Shown here in pieces: positions 9,712 through 18,358 of a stretch of 64,000 bases of DNA. This DNA is from JBBDSH01 sp040905045 (GTDB lineage: Bacteria > Pseudomonadota > Gammaproteobacteria > Eutrophobiales > Eutrophobiaceae). The notes beneath the pieces were generated by a model. It was given only the letters and a program-made list of their open reading frames with translations, was not told the DNA's origin and searched no databases. The stretch's first letter is position 1. Each line of letters begins with the position of its first letter. The DNA lies in the NCBI GenBank assembly GCA_040905045.1, contig JBBDSH010000081.1, positions 26,905 to 90,904 of the forward strand, written 5' to 3'. The translations under genes and the position numbers were made by a program.

Positions 9712-9846
9712 TTCTTCGTATCCTCAGAAAACCAGTACAAGTTGATAGCTGATAAAAAAACAGCCGGCCAATCAACAAGTTAAAAAATAGTGGCGGCCGG
9801 ACTCAGTCGCTCATTTGCTTATTAAAGCCGGCCCGCGATAATGGCT

Positions 9847-9884
9847 TTGCAGTACCGGAGTAGGCATCTATAATCATATATGAT
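9847..9884 (+). promoter_or_regulatory. Promoter and overlapping palindromic operator for the isomerase operon
   Basis: A perfect -10 box TATAAT lies at 9869-9874, with a poor -35 (TTGCAG, 9847-9852) 16 bp upstream. The perfect palindrome ATCATATATGAT (9873-9884) starts inside the -10 box, so a bound dimer would block transcription. This is the divergent gap between the CoA transferase operon and the isomerase operon. The GntR or LacI regulator encoded nearby is a candidate ligand. Assignment by eye only. Confidence 0.45.
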
Positions 9885-9940
9885 ATACTGTTAATTGTCC
9901 AATCAAAATCCTGCAATCGCTTATAAAGGGGAGTTCAGCC

Positions 9941-10849
9941 ATGATACAAGTAGGCATATTCACCGGCTATTTTCCATACGGTCTCAATGAAGTTATCGAG
10001 AAACTGAAGGGGCACGGATTCACGGCGGCCCAGCTCGACCTGGCCTTCAAGGACCTGGATATGGAAACCGACAAACTCAATGCAAAAACGGCCGCGAAAA
10101 TCCGCAAGGCCTTCCGCGCGGCTGATCTGCCGATTACCTGTATTTCAGGCTATACCAACCTCGTCCATCCCGAGGAATCGGTCAGGAAGGAAAATCTTAA
10201 AAGGCTCAAGAAAATCATTTCACTGGCACGGGAAATCGGGACGCCCTACGTGATCAGTGAAACCGGCACCTTCTGCAAGGACAGCGACTGGGTTCATGAT
10301 GACAAGAACAAGACCGAGGAAGGGTATGAAATCTGCCGGGATATTATCGGCGACTTGGTGGAGCATGCGGCCAAACACGATGCCGTTTTCCTGGTGGAAA
10401 CCTACGTCAATAATGTCATCGGTTCCGTTGAGGAAACGCTGCGCCTGTTTGCGGATATCAACAATCCCCAGCATCTGGGACTCCTTATGGACCCGACCAA
10501 CTACTTCGAATCCCACAACATCGACAACATGGATGCGGAACTCAACAAGGTGTTCGATGCATTGAGCGATACGATTCATATTGCCCATGCCAAAGACGTA
10601 AAACGTTCCGGTGATGACAAATCCGAAAAACATGCCGAAATTGACGCCGATGAATCGCACACTTTCCGTGGTGTCGGAGAAATCGAGCTGCCCGCGCCAG
10701 GACTTGGATCCCTCAACTATGATCTCTATCTGTCGCGCCTGAAGAAGGATCATCCCAATATTTCCATCATCATTGAGCATCTGGAAGAAAGTGACGTTCC
10801 CAGAGCCAAGAAATTCCTGGATGAAAAGCTTGATGCCGTAAAAGCATAA
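9941..10849 (+). CDS. Sugar phosphate isomerase/epimerase (xylose isomerase-like TIM barrel)
   Basis: A 302-residue AP-endonuclease-2/xylose-isomerase-like TIM barrel. It starts MIQVGIFTGYFPYG and shows the family's metal-site acidic and His residues in FLVETYVNN, LLMDPTNYF, IHIAHAKDVK and IIIEHLE. Members isomerise or epimerise sugars, inositols and keto-acids, or act as dehydratases. The start is well supported by GGGGAG 7 nt upstream. It heads a plus operon with an oxidoreductase, a DUF4432 protein and an SDR, a combination typical of cytoplasmic breakdown of unusual sugars. The next gene begins 17 bp downstream. Confidence 0.87.
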   Translation: MIQVGIFTGYFPYGLNEVIEKLKGHGFTAAQLDLAFKDLDMETDKLNAKTAAKIRKAFRAADLPITCISGYTNLVHPEESVRKENLKRLKKIISLAREIGTPYVISETGTFCKDSDWVHDDKNKTEEGYEICRDIIGDLVEHAAKHDAVFLVETYVNNVIGSVEETLRLFADINNPQHLGLLMDPTNYFESHNIDNMDAELNKVFDALSDTIHIAHAKDVKRSGDDKSEKHAEIDADESHTFRGVGEIELPAPGLGSLNYDLYLSRLKKDHPNISIIIEHLEESDVPRAKKFLDEKLDAVKA

Positions 10850-10866
10850 CAATAAGGGTGAACACG

Positions 10867-11973
10867 ATGGGCGAGATAGATTTCAAACCTGATGTGGATG
10901 TTCGTTGTTCTGATTACTCGATAGGTTGTATCGGTTCCGGCTTTATCATGGCCGATATTCACCTGGCCGCTTACGACAAGGGAGGGTTCAATGTTGCCGC
11001 CATCGCCTCAAGGACAAAAGCAAATGCACGGTCAGTTGCTGATCGCTGGGGAATAAAAAAGGTCCATGATTCCCCCGAAGATCTGATCAAGGATGACTCC
11101 ATTGAGATCATAGACATTGCCTATCCACCCCATTTGCAGGGTGAACTCATAGCACTTGCCGTGGAACAGCCTCATATCAAGGCGATCCTGGCACAGAAAC
11201 CGCTGGCGACGACGTATGCCGGCGCCAGGGAAATCGTCGAATTGTGCGAAGCCAGGGGCAAGACCCTGTCGATTAACCAGAATATGCGTTTCGATCAGTC
11301 AATGCGGGTGTTAAGACAGCTTCTGGACGCTGATATACTGGGGAAACCCGTTATCGCCAGCATCGATATGCGCGCGATACCCCATTGGCAGGCCTTTCTG
11401 CAGGACTATGACCGTCTGACCCTGTTGAACATGAGTGTTCATCATCTGGATATCATGCGTTACCAGTTCGGAGAGGTCAGTGATATTTACGTGGCGACGC
11501 GTCCCGATCCCCGCCAGTCCGGTACCGGTCGCAATCCGGTTGACGGCATCTGCATTTCCACCCTGTCTTTCCAGTCCGGCGTCTCCGGCGTCTGTATTGA
11601 TGACGTCTGGGCCTCGCCGGTGGGCGATGATTTTGATTCAGATATCTACATCGCCTGGCGGGTCGAGGGAGAAAAGGGCCTGGCAAAGGGTACAATCGGC
11701 TGGCCCGATTACCCCGACGGCAGTCCCAGTACTCTCACTTATTGCAGCGAGGCCAGCGGCGGCAAGTGGGTGACGCCTACCTGGGATACCATGTGGTTCC
11801 CTGACGGTTTCATCGGCGTCATGGACCAGTTGCAATATGCCGTGAAAAACAACGAGGAGCCTTTCCTTAACGGCCAGGACAACCTGAAGACCATGGCCCT
11901 GGTCGAGGCGGGTTACCGATCCATTGCGGAGAAACGTGCTGTCAGTCCCGACGAAATCGAATCCGAATCCTGA
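10867..11973 (+). CDS. Gfo/Idh/MocA family oxidoreductase
   Basis: A 368-residue NAD(P)-dependent sugar oxidoreductase. The Rossmann segment SIGCIGSGFIMADIHLAAY is near residue 20. The EKP-type motif appears as AQKPLATTYAGA, with the Glu replaced by Gln but the Lys kept. MSVHHLDIMRYQFG supplies the catalytic-region His pair. These enzymes oxidise sugars, inositols or amino sugars at C-H bonds. ATG 10867 is preferred to the in-frame GTG at 10858 because AAGGG stands 8 nt before the ATG and nothing suitable precedes the GTG. It is co-transcribed with the isomerase and the DUF4432 gene. Confidence 0.88.
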   Translation: MGEIDFKPDVDVRCSDYSIGCIGSGFIMADIHLAAYDKGGFNVAAIASRTKANARSVADRWGIKKVHDSPEDLIKDDSIEIIDIAYPPHLQGELIALAVEQPHIKAILAQKPLATTYAGAREIVELCEARGKTLSINQNMRFDQSMRVLRQLLDADILGKPVIASIDMRAIPHWQAFLQDYDRLTLLNMSVHHLDIMRYQFGEVSDIYVATRPDPRQSGTGRNPVDGICISTLSFQSGVSGVCIDDVWASPVGDDFDSDIYIAWRVEGEKGLAKGTIGWPDYPDGSPSTLTYCSEASGGKWVTPTWDTMWFPDGFIGVMDQLQYAVKNNEEPFLNGQDNLKTMALVEAGYRSIAEKRAVSPDEIESES

Positions 11974-11991
11974 TAAATTCCATAAGCCATC

Positions 11992-13167
11992 ATGACAAAA
12001 CTATACGGATCCAATCACAGCCGCCTCGATCTGGAAAAAAGAAGCGGTTCACTGCATCAGTTTGCCGGAGTTCAGGCCGGTGAATTCACCGACGGCCTGG
12101 AACGCGGTATCCGTTACCTGGAATTTCGCACCGGCACGGGATTCCAGTTCAAGGTACTGGTCGACCGGGCCATGGACGTCGGCCCGTTTGAATACAGGGG
12201 CGCCGCCATCGGCTGGCAATCCCCTACCGGTTTTAGGCATCCGGGGCTGCATGAATACAATGACGAAGGCGGATTGAGCTGGCTTCGATCCATGTCCGGG
12301 TTGATGCAGACATGCGGCCTGGATCATACCCTGTTCATGGATTCGGATCCGGCGGATCATTATTTCTATACTCCCCGCAAAACCGTCGACTCAAGTCTGC
12401 ACGGACGGATCTCCAATATCCCGGCAAGATTGACCGGTTATGGTGAATACTGGGACAACGACGACTGCATATTGTGGTGTGAGGGTGTTGTATCCCAGGC
12501 GGCCATATTTGCGGAAGACCTGCAGCTCATCAGGCGTATTGAGGCACGAGTGGGCGAATCAAGCTTCACCATCCGGGATCGGGTCGTCAACCACGGCTTT
12601 TACAGAACGCCGCACATGTTCCTTTATCATATAAACATCGGGTATCCCGTTCTCGATGAAGGATCGCGGCTGATAGCACCAATCGCGCACACTCCCTGGG
12701 CTTCCCATGCGGATAATCTCCAGGGTCAGGGAGTCGGTTATTATACCCAGCCGGCACCGCAGAAGAATTTCCATGAACAGGTTTACGAGCATTCAATCAA
12801 TGCCGACAAGGACGGCGTCGTTCCCGTGGCACTCGTCAACCGCAATTTCGACAACGGCAAGGGACTCGGTATTCTGGTTGAATTCAACAAATCCGAATTC
12901 CCCCATCTCTTTCAATGGCAGAACCTGCAGGAGGGTCTTTACGCCCTGGGCATAGAACCGAGTACCAACCATGTACTTGGCAAGCCGTTCGCCAGGGAAC
13001 GAGGTGAATTAAGATGGCTGGAACACGGCGATGAATACAGCTATACCACCCGGTTCACGGTACTGGAGGACAATGACGCCATTGAAATTCAGACGAAAAG
13101 GATCAACGGGATCACACAGCAGCCCGAACAGGAATACCCCGAGATTACCGGCGACTGGGATAATTGA
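11992..13167 (+). CDS. DUF4432 family protein (aldose 1-epimerase-like fold)
   Basis: A 391-residue protein of the DUF4432 type, related to galactose mutarotases. It shows LERGIRYLEFRTGTGFQF, VDRAMDVGPFEYRG, GGLSWLRSMSGLMQTCGLDH and FLYHINIGYPVLDEGS, the last holding a His and an Asp/Glu in the mutarotase-like active site. DUF4432 genes commonly accompany sugar-acid catabolic genes, where an anomer-converting or carbohydrate-binding role is presumed. Here it lies 18 bp after the Gfo/Idh gene and 29 bp before the SDR. The exact reaction is unknown. Confidence 0.87.
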   Translation: MTKLYGSNHSRLDLEKRSGSLHQFAGVQAGEFTDGLERGIRYLEFRTGTGFQFKVLVDRAMDVGPFEYRGAAIGWQSPTGFRHPGLHEYNDEGGLSWLRSMSGLMQTCGLDHTLFMDSDPADHYFYTPRKTVDSSLHGRISNIPARLTGYGEYWDNDDCILWCEGVVSQAAIFAEDLQLIRRIEARVGESSFTIRDRVVNHGFYRTPHMFLYHINIGYPVLDEGSRLIAPIAHTPWASHADNLQGQGVGYYTQPAPQKNFHEQVYEHSINADKDGVVPVALVNRNFDNGKGLGILVEFNKSEFPHLFQWQNLQEGLYALGIEPSTNHVLGKPFARERGELRWLEHGDEYSYTTRFTVLEDNDAIEIQTKRINGITQQPEQEYPEITGDWDN

Positions 13168-13196
13168 TAATAAAAAATACATGTTGAGGTGTTCTT

Positions 13197-13955
13197 ATGC
13201 TGATTAAAGACAAAAGAGTGATCATTACAGGTGGGGCCGGCGGACTCGGCTATACGACAACTCGCAAGCTTGCCGCAGAGGGCGCCACCGTTTATGTATT
13301 CGAACAGAAAAAGGAAGCCGCTGAACAGCTCGTCAAGGAGATCAGCGACGATAAATCATGCCACGGGTCCGCGATCTACGTTCCCTGTGATCTGGATAAT
13401 ATAGAGGAAACCAGAAATATTGCAGCGGAGCTCATGGGAAAGGAAGGCGGCATTGACATATTAATCAATAATGCCGCTATTTATCCAAGCAAGGAATTCC
13501 TCGAATATTCCATTGAAGAATACCGCAATGTCCATCGTGTGAATGTGGAATCCGGCATTACCCTGGCCCAGACAGTCGTACCCGGAATGATCGAGAAGGA
13601 ATGGGGCCGAATTATAAACATCGCCAGTATTACATTCTACGGCGGGTGGGAGAAACTCATGCCTTATGTGGTTTCCAAGGGCAGCCTGGTGGGTCTTACC
13701 CGTTCCCTGGCAAGGGAACTCGGTAAGCACAACATCACAGTCAATGCGGTTTCACCGGGAGCCTTTCCCACCGACGCCGAAAAAATACATCCCGATCCGG
13801 AAGGCTATCAGCAATTCGTTTTGGAACATCAGGCCCTGAAACGCCGCGGCAAACCGGAGGATATCGCCAATACTCTCCTGTTCCTTTCTTCGGACATGAG
13901 TGGTTTCATAACCGGTCAGGTCATTAATGTGGACGGCGGCTGGGTTATGCACTGA
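13197..13955 (+). CDS. SDR family oxidoreductase
   Basis: A 252-residue classical short-chain dehydrogenase. The cofactor turn GGAGGLGYTT is at residues 12-21, NNAAIYP near residue 92, the active-site region NIASITFYGG near residue 142, YVVSKGSLVG near residue 157, and the C-terminal FITGQVINVDGGWVMH. It would oxidise a hydroxyl or reduce a ketone of the pathway sugar or sugar acid. Together with the FAH hydrolase on the divergent operon it could form and cleave a diketo acid. GAGGTG stands about 6 nt before the start. It is the last gene of the plus operon. Confidence 0.92.
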   Translation: MLIKDKRVIITGGAGGLGYTTTRKLAAEGATVYVFEQKKEAAEQLVKEISDDKSCHGSAIYVPCDLDNIEETRNIAAELMGKEGGIDILINNAAIYPSKEFLEYSIEEYRNVHRVNVESGITLAQTVVPGMIEKEWGRIINIASITFYGGWEKLMPYVVSKGSLVGLTRSLARELGKHNITVNAVSPGAFPTDAEKIHPDPEGYQQFVLEHQALKRRGKPEDIANTLLFLSSDMSGFITGQVINVDGGWVMH

Positions 13956-14204
13956 CGTCCTCATTCAGTCAGATTAAAATCGGTGATGCCCGCTGATACC
14001 CGGCCGAGTTACCCCACACCGGAAACTCGAGCAGGCCTGGTACGAAAGCGGTATTCCCCATCCTGTTTATACGGTACAGGCCTTCACTGAAGACCCGGCC
14101 CGGCCGCACACACGCATTTACACTGTTCAGTTTCTTCTCTACAATCAAACAGTTATACTATCATTAAACTAACTGCACGTGCTGTATAATGGAGACAGAC
14201 ACCT

Positions 14205-14870
14205 ATGTCCAGCCCCAAGTTAACCACCGTTCGCTCTTCCAGTCTTGCAGAGCTTGCCTATGAACAGTTACTGGAAAAGATCACAACCGGCGAATTCCAG
14301 GATGGTGACAGGATAGTAATCGATGATATCGCCGAACAACTGGGAATCAGTCGTATCCCCGTACGTGAGGCTCTTGCCAGGCTTAATGCGGAGCACCTTC
14401 TCGAATACCAGCGAAACAAGGGCTATACCGTCATACCCAAGGTGGAATATAACAAGCTGTTTGAAGCACGATTGATTATTGAGCCGAGTGCCATCCGCTA
14501 TTGCGGCGACAAAGTTACCGAAGCGCACATCAAGGAATTAAAAAGCATCAACAGGAAGATATCAAAGCTCGTAACCGGAAAACGCTTCAAACAATTTGTT
14601 GATTTCCTGATCCTGAATGATCAATTCCATCTTACCATCGTCAAGATTTGCGATAATCGATTGATCACCGAAGCCTATAAAACTCTCAGTTATGGACCCC
14701 AGTTTGCCCGCCATACCCATGGAAGAGGCATCCCGGATCTGGAAAACAATGTGGAAGAGCATAACAGGATTATCGCCGGACTGGAGTCCGGGAATATCTA
14801 TGATGCCGTCAAGGCTTCCGAGGATCATATAAAAGAAGGACTGAGAAGGTTTGAAACCTATTGGGACTGA
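14205..14870 (+). CDS. GntR family transcriptional regulator (FadR-type)
   Basis: A 221-residue regulator: a winged helix at residues 10-75 (AYEQLLEKITTGEFQDG, then ISRIPVREALARLNAE), followed by an all-helical FCD-like ligand domain with ARLIIEPSAIRY and EHNRIIAGLESGN, where the His residues could bind a metal and an organic acid. TATAAT lies at 14185-14190 and GGAGA 9 nt before the start. It follows the sugar operon after 249 bp and probably responds to a pathway acid. It ends 11 bp from the convergent transporter gene. Confidence 0.92.
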   Translation: MSSPKLTTVRSSSLAELAYEQLLEKITTGEFQDGDRIVIDDIAEQLGISRIPVREALARLNAEHLLEYQRNKGYTVIPKVEYNKLFEARLIIEPSAIRYCGDKVTEAHIKELKSINRKISKLVTGKRFKQFVDFLILNDQFHLTIVKICDNRLITEAYKTLSYGPQFARHTHGRGIPDLENNVEEHNRIIAGLESGNIYDAVKASEDHIKEGLRRFETYWD

Positions 14871-14881
14871 TTTATTCGCTG

Positions 14882-16174
14882 TCATGTATTGATTAGTAAC
14901 AGCAGGTATCCGAGTGTAAATACTGATAACAGTAAGTTGCAGCCGATACTGTATCGGCGCAGCAGTCGGGACGGTCGATTCTCCTCCGGTACATCACGAC
15001 TCATTATGGCCCGATGAATAAGGATGGCCAGGACCGGTGTGGATACGAAAGCAATGGTTGCCGAGATATCGATAAGCAGCTTGAAGGACGTCATCAGGAA
15101 CAAAACGACGCAGATGATACTGGCCACCAGGAACACCAGTGCTCCGTTATAGATTACGTAACGATGCCCGTGGCGGTCGGTACCGGTTTTCTCGCCGTAG
15201 GATCGCTGGAAATGCCAGATGAGCTCATCGATGATGCGGGAAAAACCGTCCAGGTGGGCAATGACAGTGGAATACATGACACAAAAGGCCATGATGCCCA
15301 TGAACGGTTCCGCCCACTCACCCAGTGCCTGTCCGTAGAGATCAATGACCTGCGCAGCGAAACCGCCCGCGTTGTCGACGAACTCAACGCCGGAACCGCG
15401 CATCAGACCGGTACCCAGCAGCATGAAACAGATGGACAGGATGAAGATCATGATATAACCGATATGGAAGTCGATGGAGGTATCGCGGCTGCTTGGCTTG
15501 TAGCCGATATCCCGGGCCTTGGCCTGTGACCAGAGGCTGTTCATGATCGGGGCCTCCAGCGGGGCCGGCATCCAGCCGAACAGGGCAACCATAAACAGTA
15601 TGGTCGCCAGCTCCAGGTTGGTTGGTACTAACTGGATATCGGCGGACCAGTCGATTCCCGGCACCACCAGCACCGTCGCAACGATGGTGGCCAGTGTCAG
15701 TAGCGCCATCAGCGGCTTCATCAGTAAATCCAGCCAGTGATAATGCCCGATGATCAGGATCACCAGTGTCACCAGCAGAATCCCCACCGCCACTGTAGAT
15801 GCGGCGGCTTCCAGTCCGAAAGTGGCCTTGAGGATCCCCGCGGCTACCATGGTAATGGCGGCGCCGCCGACAAAGACCGTCCCCAGGGCGCTGATAATGA
15901 ACAGGATCAGAGCCCAGAGTCCCTGCCGGGCGAAACCCTCGATCATGGAAACACCGGTATAACTGGTATACATGGGGGCAAACCGGTAGGCGGGGTACTT
16001 CGCCGCCATGGCCAGAATGACAACGAATACCAGAGCGGTTCCATATATGGCACCGGCACGGGTTGACATCACCAGGTGTGAGGCACCAATAGCGACGGCG
16101 GCCATGAGAATCCCCGGCCCGATGGAACGCATCAGGCTCTGCACCGGCGGTGCATTTTGTACTTCGCTGTTCAT
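14882..16174 (-). CDS. Nramp-like transporter lacking canonical metal motifs
   Basis: A 430-residue integral membrane protein with about 11 hydrophobic segments and overall Nramp/SLC11 similarity (SIGPGILMAAVAIG at the start of TM1). The TM1 metal-binding motif DPGN is replaced by GASH (residues 30-33), and the TM6 MPH-type motif by CVMYSTVIAH. Such Nramp relatives exist, but their substrate is not safely a divalent metal. It is the last gene of a long minus block, downstream of the ThDP enzyme. An organic substrate or Mg-like ion are both possible. The ATG at 16174 lies 16 nt after a GGGGGA sequence. Confidence 0.75.
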   Translation of the reverse strand: MNSEVQNAPPVQSLMRSIGPGILMAAVAIGASHLVMSTRAGAIYGTALVFVVILAMAAKYPAYRFAPMYTSYTGVSMIEGFARQGLWALILFIISALGTVFVGGAAITMVAAGILKATFGLEAAASTVAVGILLVTLVILIIGHYHWLDLLMKPLMALLTLATIVATVLVVPGIDWSADIQLVPTNLELATILFMVALFGWMPAPLEAPIMNSLWSQAKARDIGYKPSSRDTSIDFHIGYIMIFILSICFMLLGTGLMRGSGVEFVDNAGGFAAQVIDLYGQALGEWAEPFMGIMAFCVMYSTVIAHLDGFSRIIDELIWHFQRSYGEKTGTDRHGHRYVIYNGALVFLVASIICVVLFLMTSFKLLIDISATIAFVSTPVLAILIHRAIMSRDVPEENRPSRLLRRYSIGCNLLLSVFTLGYLLLLINT

Positions 16175-16311
16175 ATTTCCCCCTGTCAGGTCAGTTTCCG
16201 TATGGTTTTAACCCGATTGATTTGGTTAAACAAAAAGAAAATCGCAACACAGAGCAAGCGGCAAAACGAAAGGAGCCAGCAAAGCCTCAGAATTCCCGGA
16301 CTCCTGACCCC

Positions 16312-16367
16312 TTACTCCTTACTCCTTACTCCTTACGCCTCACTCCTTACGCCTTACTCGCTACTCT
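16312..16367. repeat. Heptamer tandem repeat (TTACTCC family)
   Basis: Eight 7-bp units in tandem: TTACTCC three times, then TTACGCC, TCACTCC, TTACGCC, TTACTCG and CTACTCT. It lies between the Nramp-like and ThDP enzyme genes and begins 3 bp after the ThDP gene's stop codon. It belongs to the same family as the repeats at 31248, 38513 and 41491. Confidence 0.9.
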
Positions 16368-16370
16368 TCT

Positions 16371-18092
16371 TCACCCGCCCTGTGTTATAACATTCAGTAA
16401 TGCCGGGGTACCGCCCGCCACCGCATCCATGGCCCGCCGCAGAGCAGCCGGCAGTTCCGCCGGATCATCAACGTGTTCGCTATAGCCGTCGATGGATTCG
16501 ATCACTTTTTCAAACGCCGGTGAGGGACCCAGATCCACCAACGGCATCAACGGCACCCTGGCGGATTGTCCGTCCGGATACATGGCCAGAGTGGAGCGAT
16601 GCACAGCATGCCAGCGCTGATTGTTATTGATAATAGTCAGTGTCGGCAACCCTTTGGCCCGGGCAACGTAATGGGCCGCGACCGGGTTACCGAACATGTA
16701 GGAACCATCCCCCACCACCAGGATCACGTTCCTGTCGGGTGCGCCCATCCTGGCGCCGAGGGCACCGCCATTTCCGAAGCCGAGGCCGCCGGCGGGACTG
16801 GTGCCGATGAAAGTCCCCGGCTCACGCAGATCCAGGAAGTCCATGGGCACGCCCAGTTCGTTGACGATAATGGTGGATGGATCCTTGATTTCATTAATGC
16901 AGGAAGCCAGCCAGGCCGGATGAATGGGTGCCATGGATCGCACTTCTTCGATCAACTTTTCCGCGGATTGAATCCTCTCCCGGCTTTGAGCCGAGAAGGC
17001 CTTGTGCCGTCGCTGGATTCGATCCTTGTCCGCCGCCGCAACCTGCAGGGCCTCATGAAGCATGGCCAGGGCGGCTGACGAGGAACCGGTTATCACCTGG
17101 TCCATGTCAAACCCACGCACCGGGTAATTCGTGTACAGGGGATCGGGGCCGATCTGGACAAGCCTGACGTCCTCCCGCAGGCTGACATAACGCGGCCACC
17201 AGGGCACGACGGTATCAATGGCAACGATGACATCGGCCTGTTCCAGGGCCTCGATTGGATGCGTACCCAGATACATGGGGTGGTTGAGCGGAATATTCAC
17301 ATCGCGAGCGCCGGGCTCGCCGGCATGCGCCACACCGATGCCGAATTCATCGGCCAGCCTGCCCAGCAACCCGACATTATCGAAATCCCGTCCCAGTGAT
17401 TCGGTCACGACAATCGGCGATTCCGCCGCTGACAGAATCTGTGCCACTTTTTCGATTTCGTCATGATTGGGCATTGCCGGTGACGCACCCGGCGAACGGC
17501 GGCGCGGATGCGTCTGCAACGCCGGCGCCGGATCTCCCAGGGTTTCGCGCGGCAGGGCCAGATAGACCGGCCCCGGGGGCTCAGTCATGGCGATATCCAG
17601 GGCACGGCCGACAATGGCGTCCACCGGCTGGCCGGCGCGCAGTTCGTAATCCCATTTCACGTATTCGCGCAGCATACCGCCCTGATCGAAGGCATCCTGG
17701 CCCCAGTGGATACTGGCATTGCGGGAACCCTGGTTGCCGGCTTCCGTATGCGGCGTGCGTCCGGCCATTAACAACAATGGCACATTATCCCGCGCGGCAT
17801 TCATCAGGCCGCACAGGGCGTTGGCGGTACCGACGGTCACATGCACCATGACCGCCACCGGTTCGCCCGTCACCCGGTAATACCCATGGGCCATGGAAAC
17901 CGCCACGTTCTCGTGGGGCACCGTATGGAATTCCGGCATCGGCCTGCCCTGCTCCCTGGCAATCACCAGAGCCTCGATAACCGGCGCGAAATCGGTGCCG
18001 GCGTTGGCAAAGACATGCCTGATACCGCGCTCATACAAAGCATCGAGAAACAGACTGGCATTGGATATGGTAAGGGTATTCGGTTTACTCAA
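16371..18092 (-). CDS. ThDP-dependent enzyme of the acetolactate synthase/benzoylformate decarboxylase family
   Basis: About 573 residues in three domains: PYR (with the cofactor-activating Glu in VPHENVAVSMAHGYYRV), a central Rossmann-like domain, and PP with GDGSYMFGNPVAAHY followed by INNNQRW, the ThDP/Mg motif. Family members decarboxylate or ligate 2-oxo acids. GGGGAGGGG lies 5 nt before a TTG at 18092, so I prefer that start to the GTG at 18113, which has no ribosome-binding site. No small regulatory subunit gene is nearby, which argues against a biosynthetic acetolactate synthase. It may act on a 2-oxo acid produced by the alcohol-oxidising genes upstream. Confidence 0.85.
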   Translation of the reverse strand: MSKPNTLTISNASLFLDALYERGIRHVFANAGTDFAPVIEALVIAREQGRPMPEFHTVPHENVAVSMAHGYYRVTGEPVAVMVHVTVGTANALCGLMNAARDNVPLLLMAGRTPHTEAGNQGSRNASIHWGQDAFDQGGMLREYVKWDYELRAGQPVDAIVGRALDIAMTEPPGPVYLALPRETLGDPAPALQTHPRRRSPGASPAMPNHDEIEKVAQILSAAESPIVVTESLGRDFDNVGLLGRLADEFGIGVAHAGEPGARDVNIPLNHPMYLGTHPIEALEQADVIVAIDTVVPWWPRYVSLREDVRLVQIGPDPLYTNYPVRGFDMDQVITGSSSAALAMLHEALQVAAADKDRIQRRHKAFSAQSRERIQSAEKLIEEVRSMAPIHPAWLASCINEIKDPSTIIVNELGVPMDFLDLREPGTFIGTSPAGGLGFGNGGALGARMGAPDRNVILVVGDGSYMFGNPVAAHYVARAKGLPTLTIINNNQRWHAVHRSTLAMYPDGQSARVPLMPLVDLGPSPAFEKVIESIDGYSEHVDDPAELPAALRRAMDAVAGGTPALLNVITQGG

Positions 18093-18148
18093 CAGCCCCT
18101 CCCCGTTTGTCACTTCCGTTAAATCGTCAAAATGAACAACTTAATATC

Positions 18149-18349
18149 TTAGCCACAGAGAGCCTGCCCCGGACTGGATCCGGGGACACAGAGTTCACAG
18201 AGGTGAGAACATGCTGCATGTAGGTTGTTAGTAATCAATCCTGTTAGTTAAACAGCTATTACCACCCGGTAACATTCAAGCAAAAACTATATTTCTCTGT
18301 GGTCCTCTGTGTCCCCGGATCCAGTCCGGGGCAGGCTCTCTGTGGCTAA
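18149..18349. repeat. Long inverted repeat with perfect 45-bp arms
   Basis: The arm at 18149-18193 is the exact reverse complement of 18305-18349, separated by 111 bp. The arms begin TTAGCCACAGAGAGCC and contain CCGGATCCAGTCCGG, so each arm also has internal symmetry. A partial third copy of the outer 25 bp occurs at 46506. The loop shows no gene. It fills the gap between the ThDP enzyme and GMC genes. Confidence 0.92.
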
Positions 18350-18358
18350 TTGGATTTT

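Noticed and set aside
14150..14175. CAGTTA...TAACTG inverted repeat as the GntR autoregulatory site
   Set aside because: The 14-bp spacing between short 6-bp arms is too weak to separate from chance.
16312..16367. Heptamer arrays as CRISPR arrays
   Set aside because: Units are 7 bp with no spacers and no cas genes are nearby; these are simple tandem repeats.
18193..18304. Loop of the 45-bp inverted repeat as a possible small RNA or gene
   Set aside because: No start codon with a ribosome-binding site, no terminator and no stable fold seen inside the loop.
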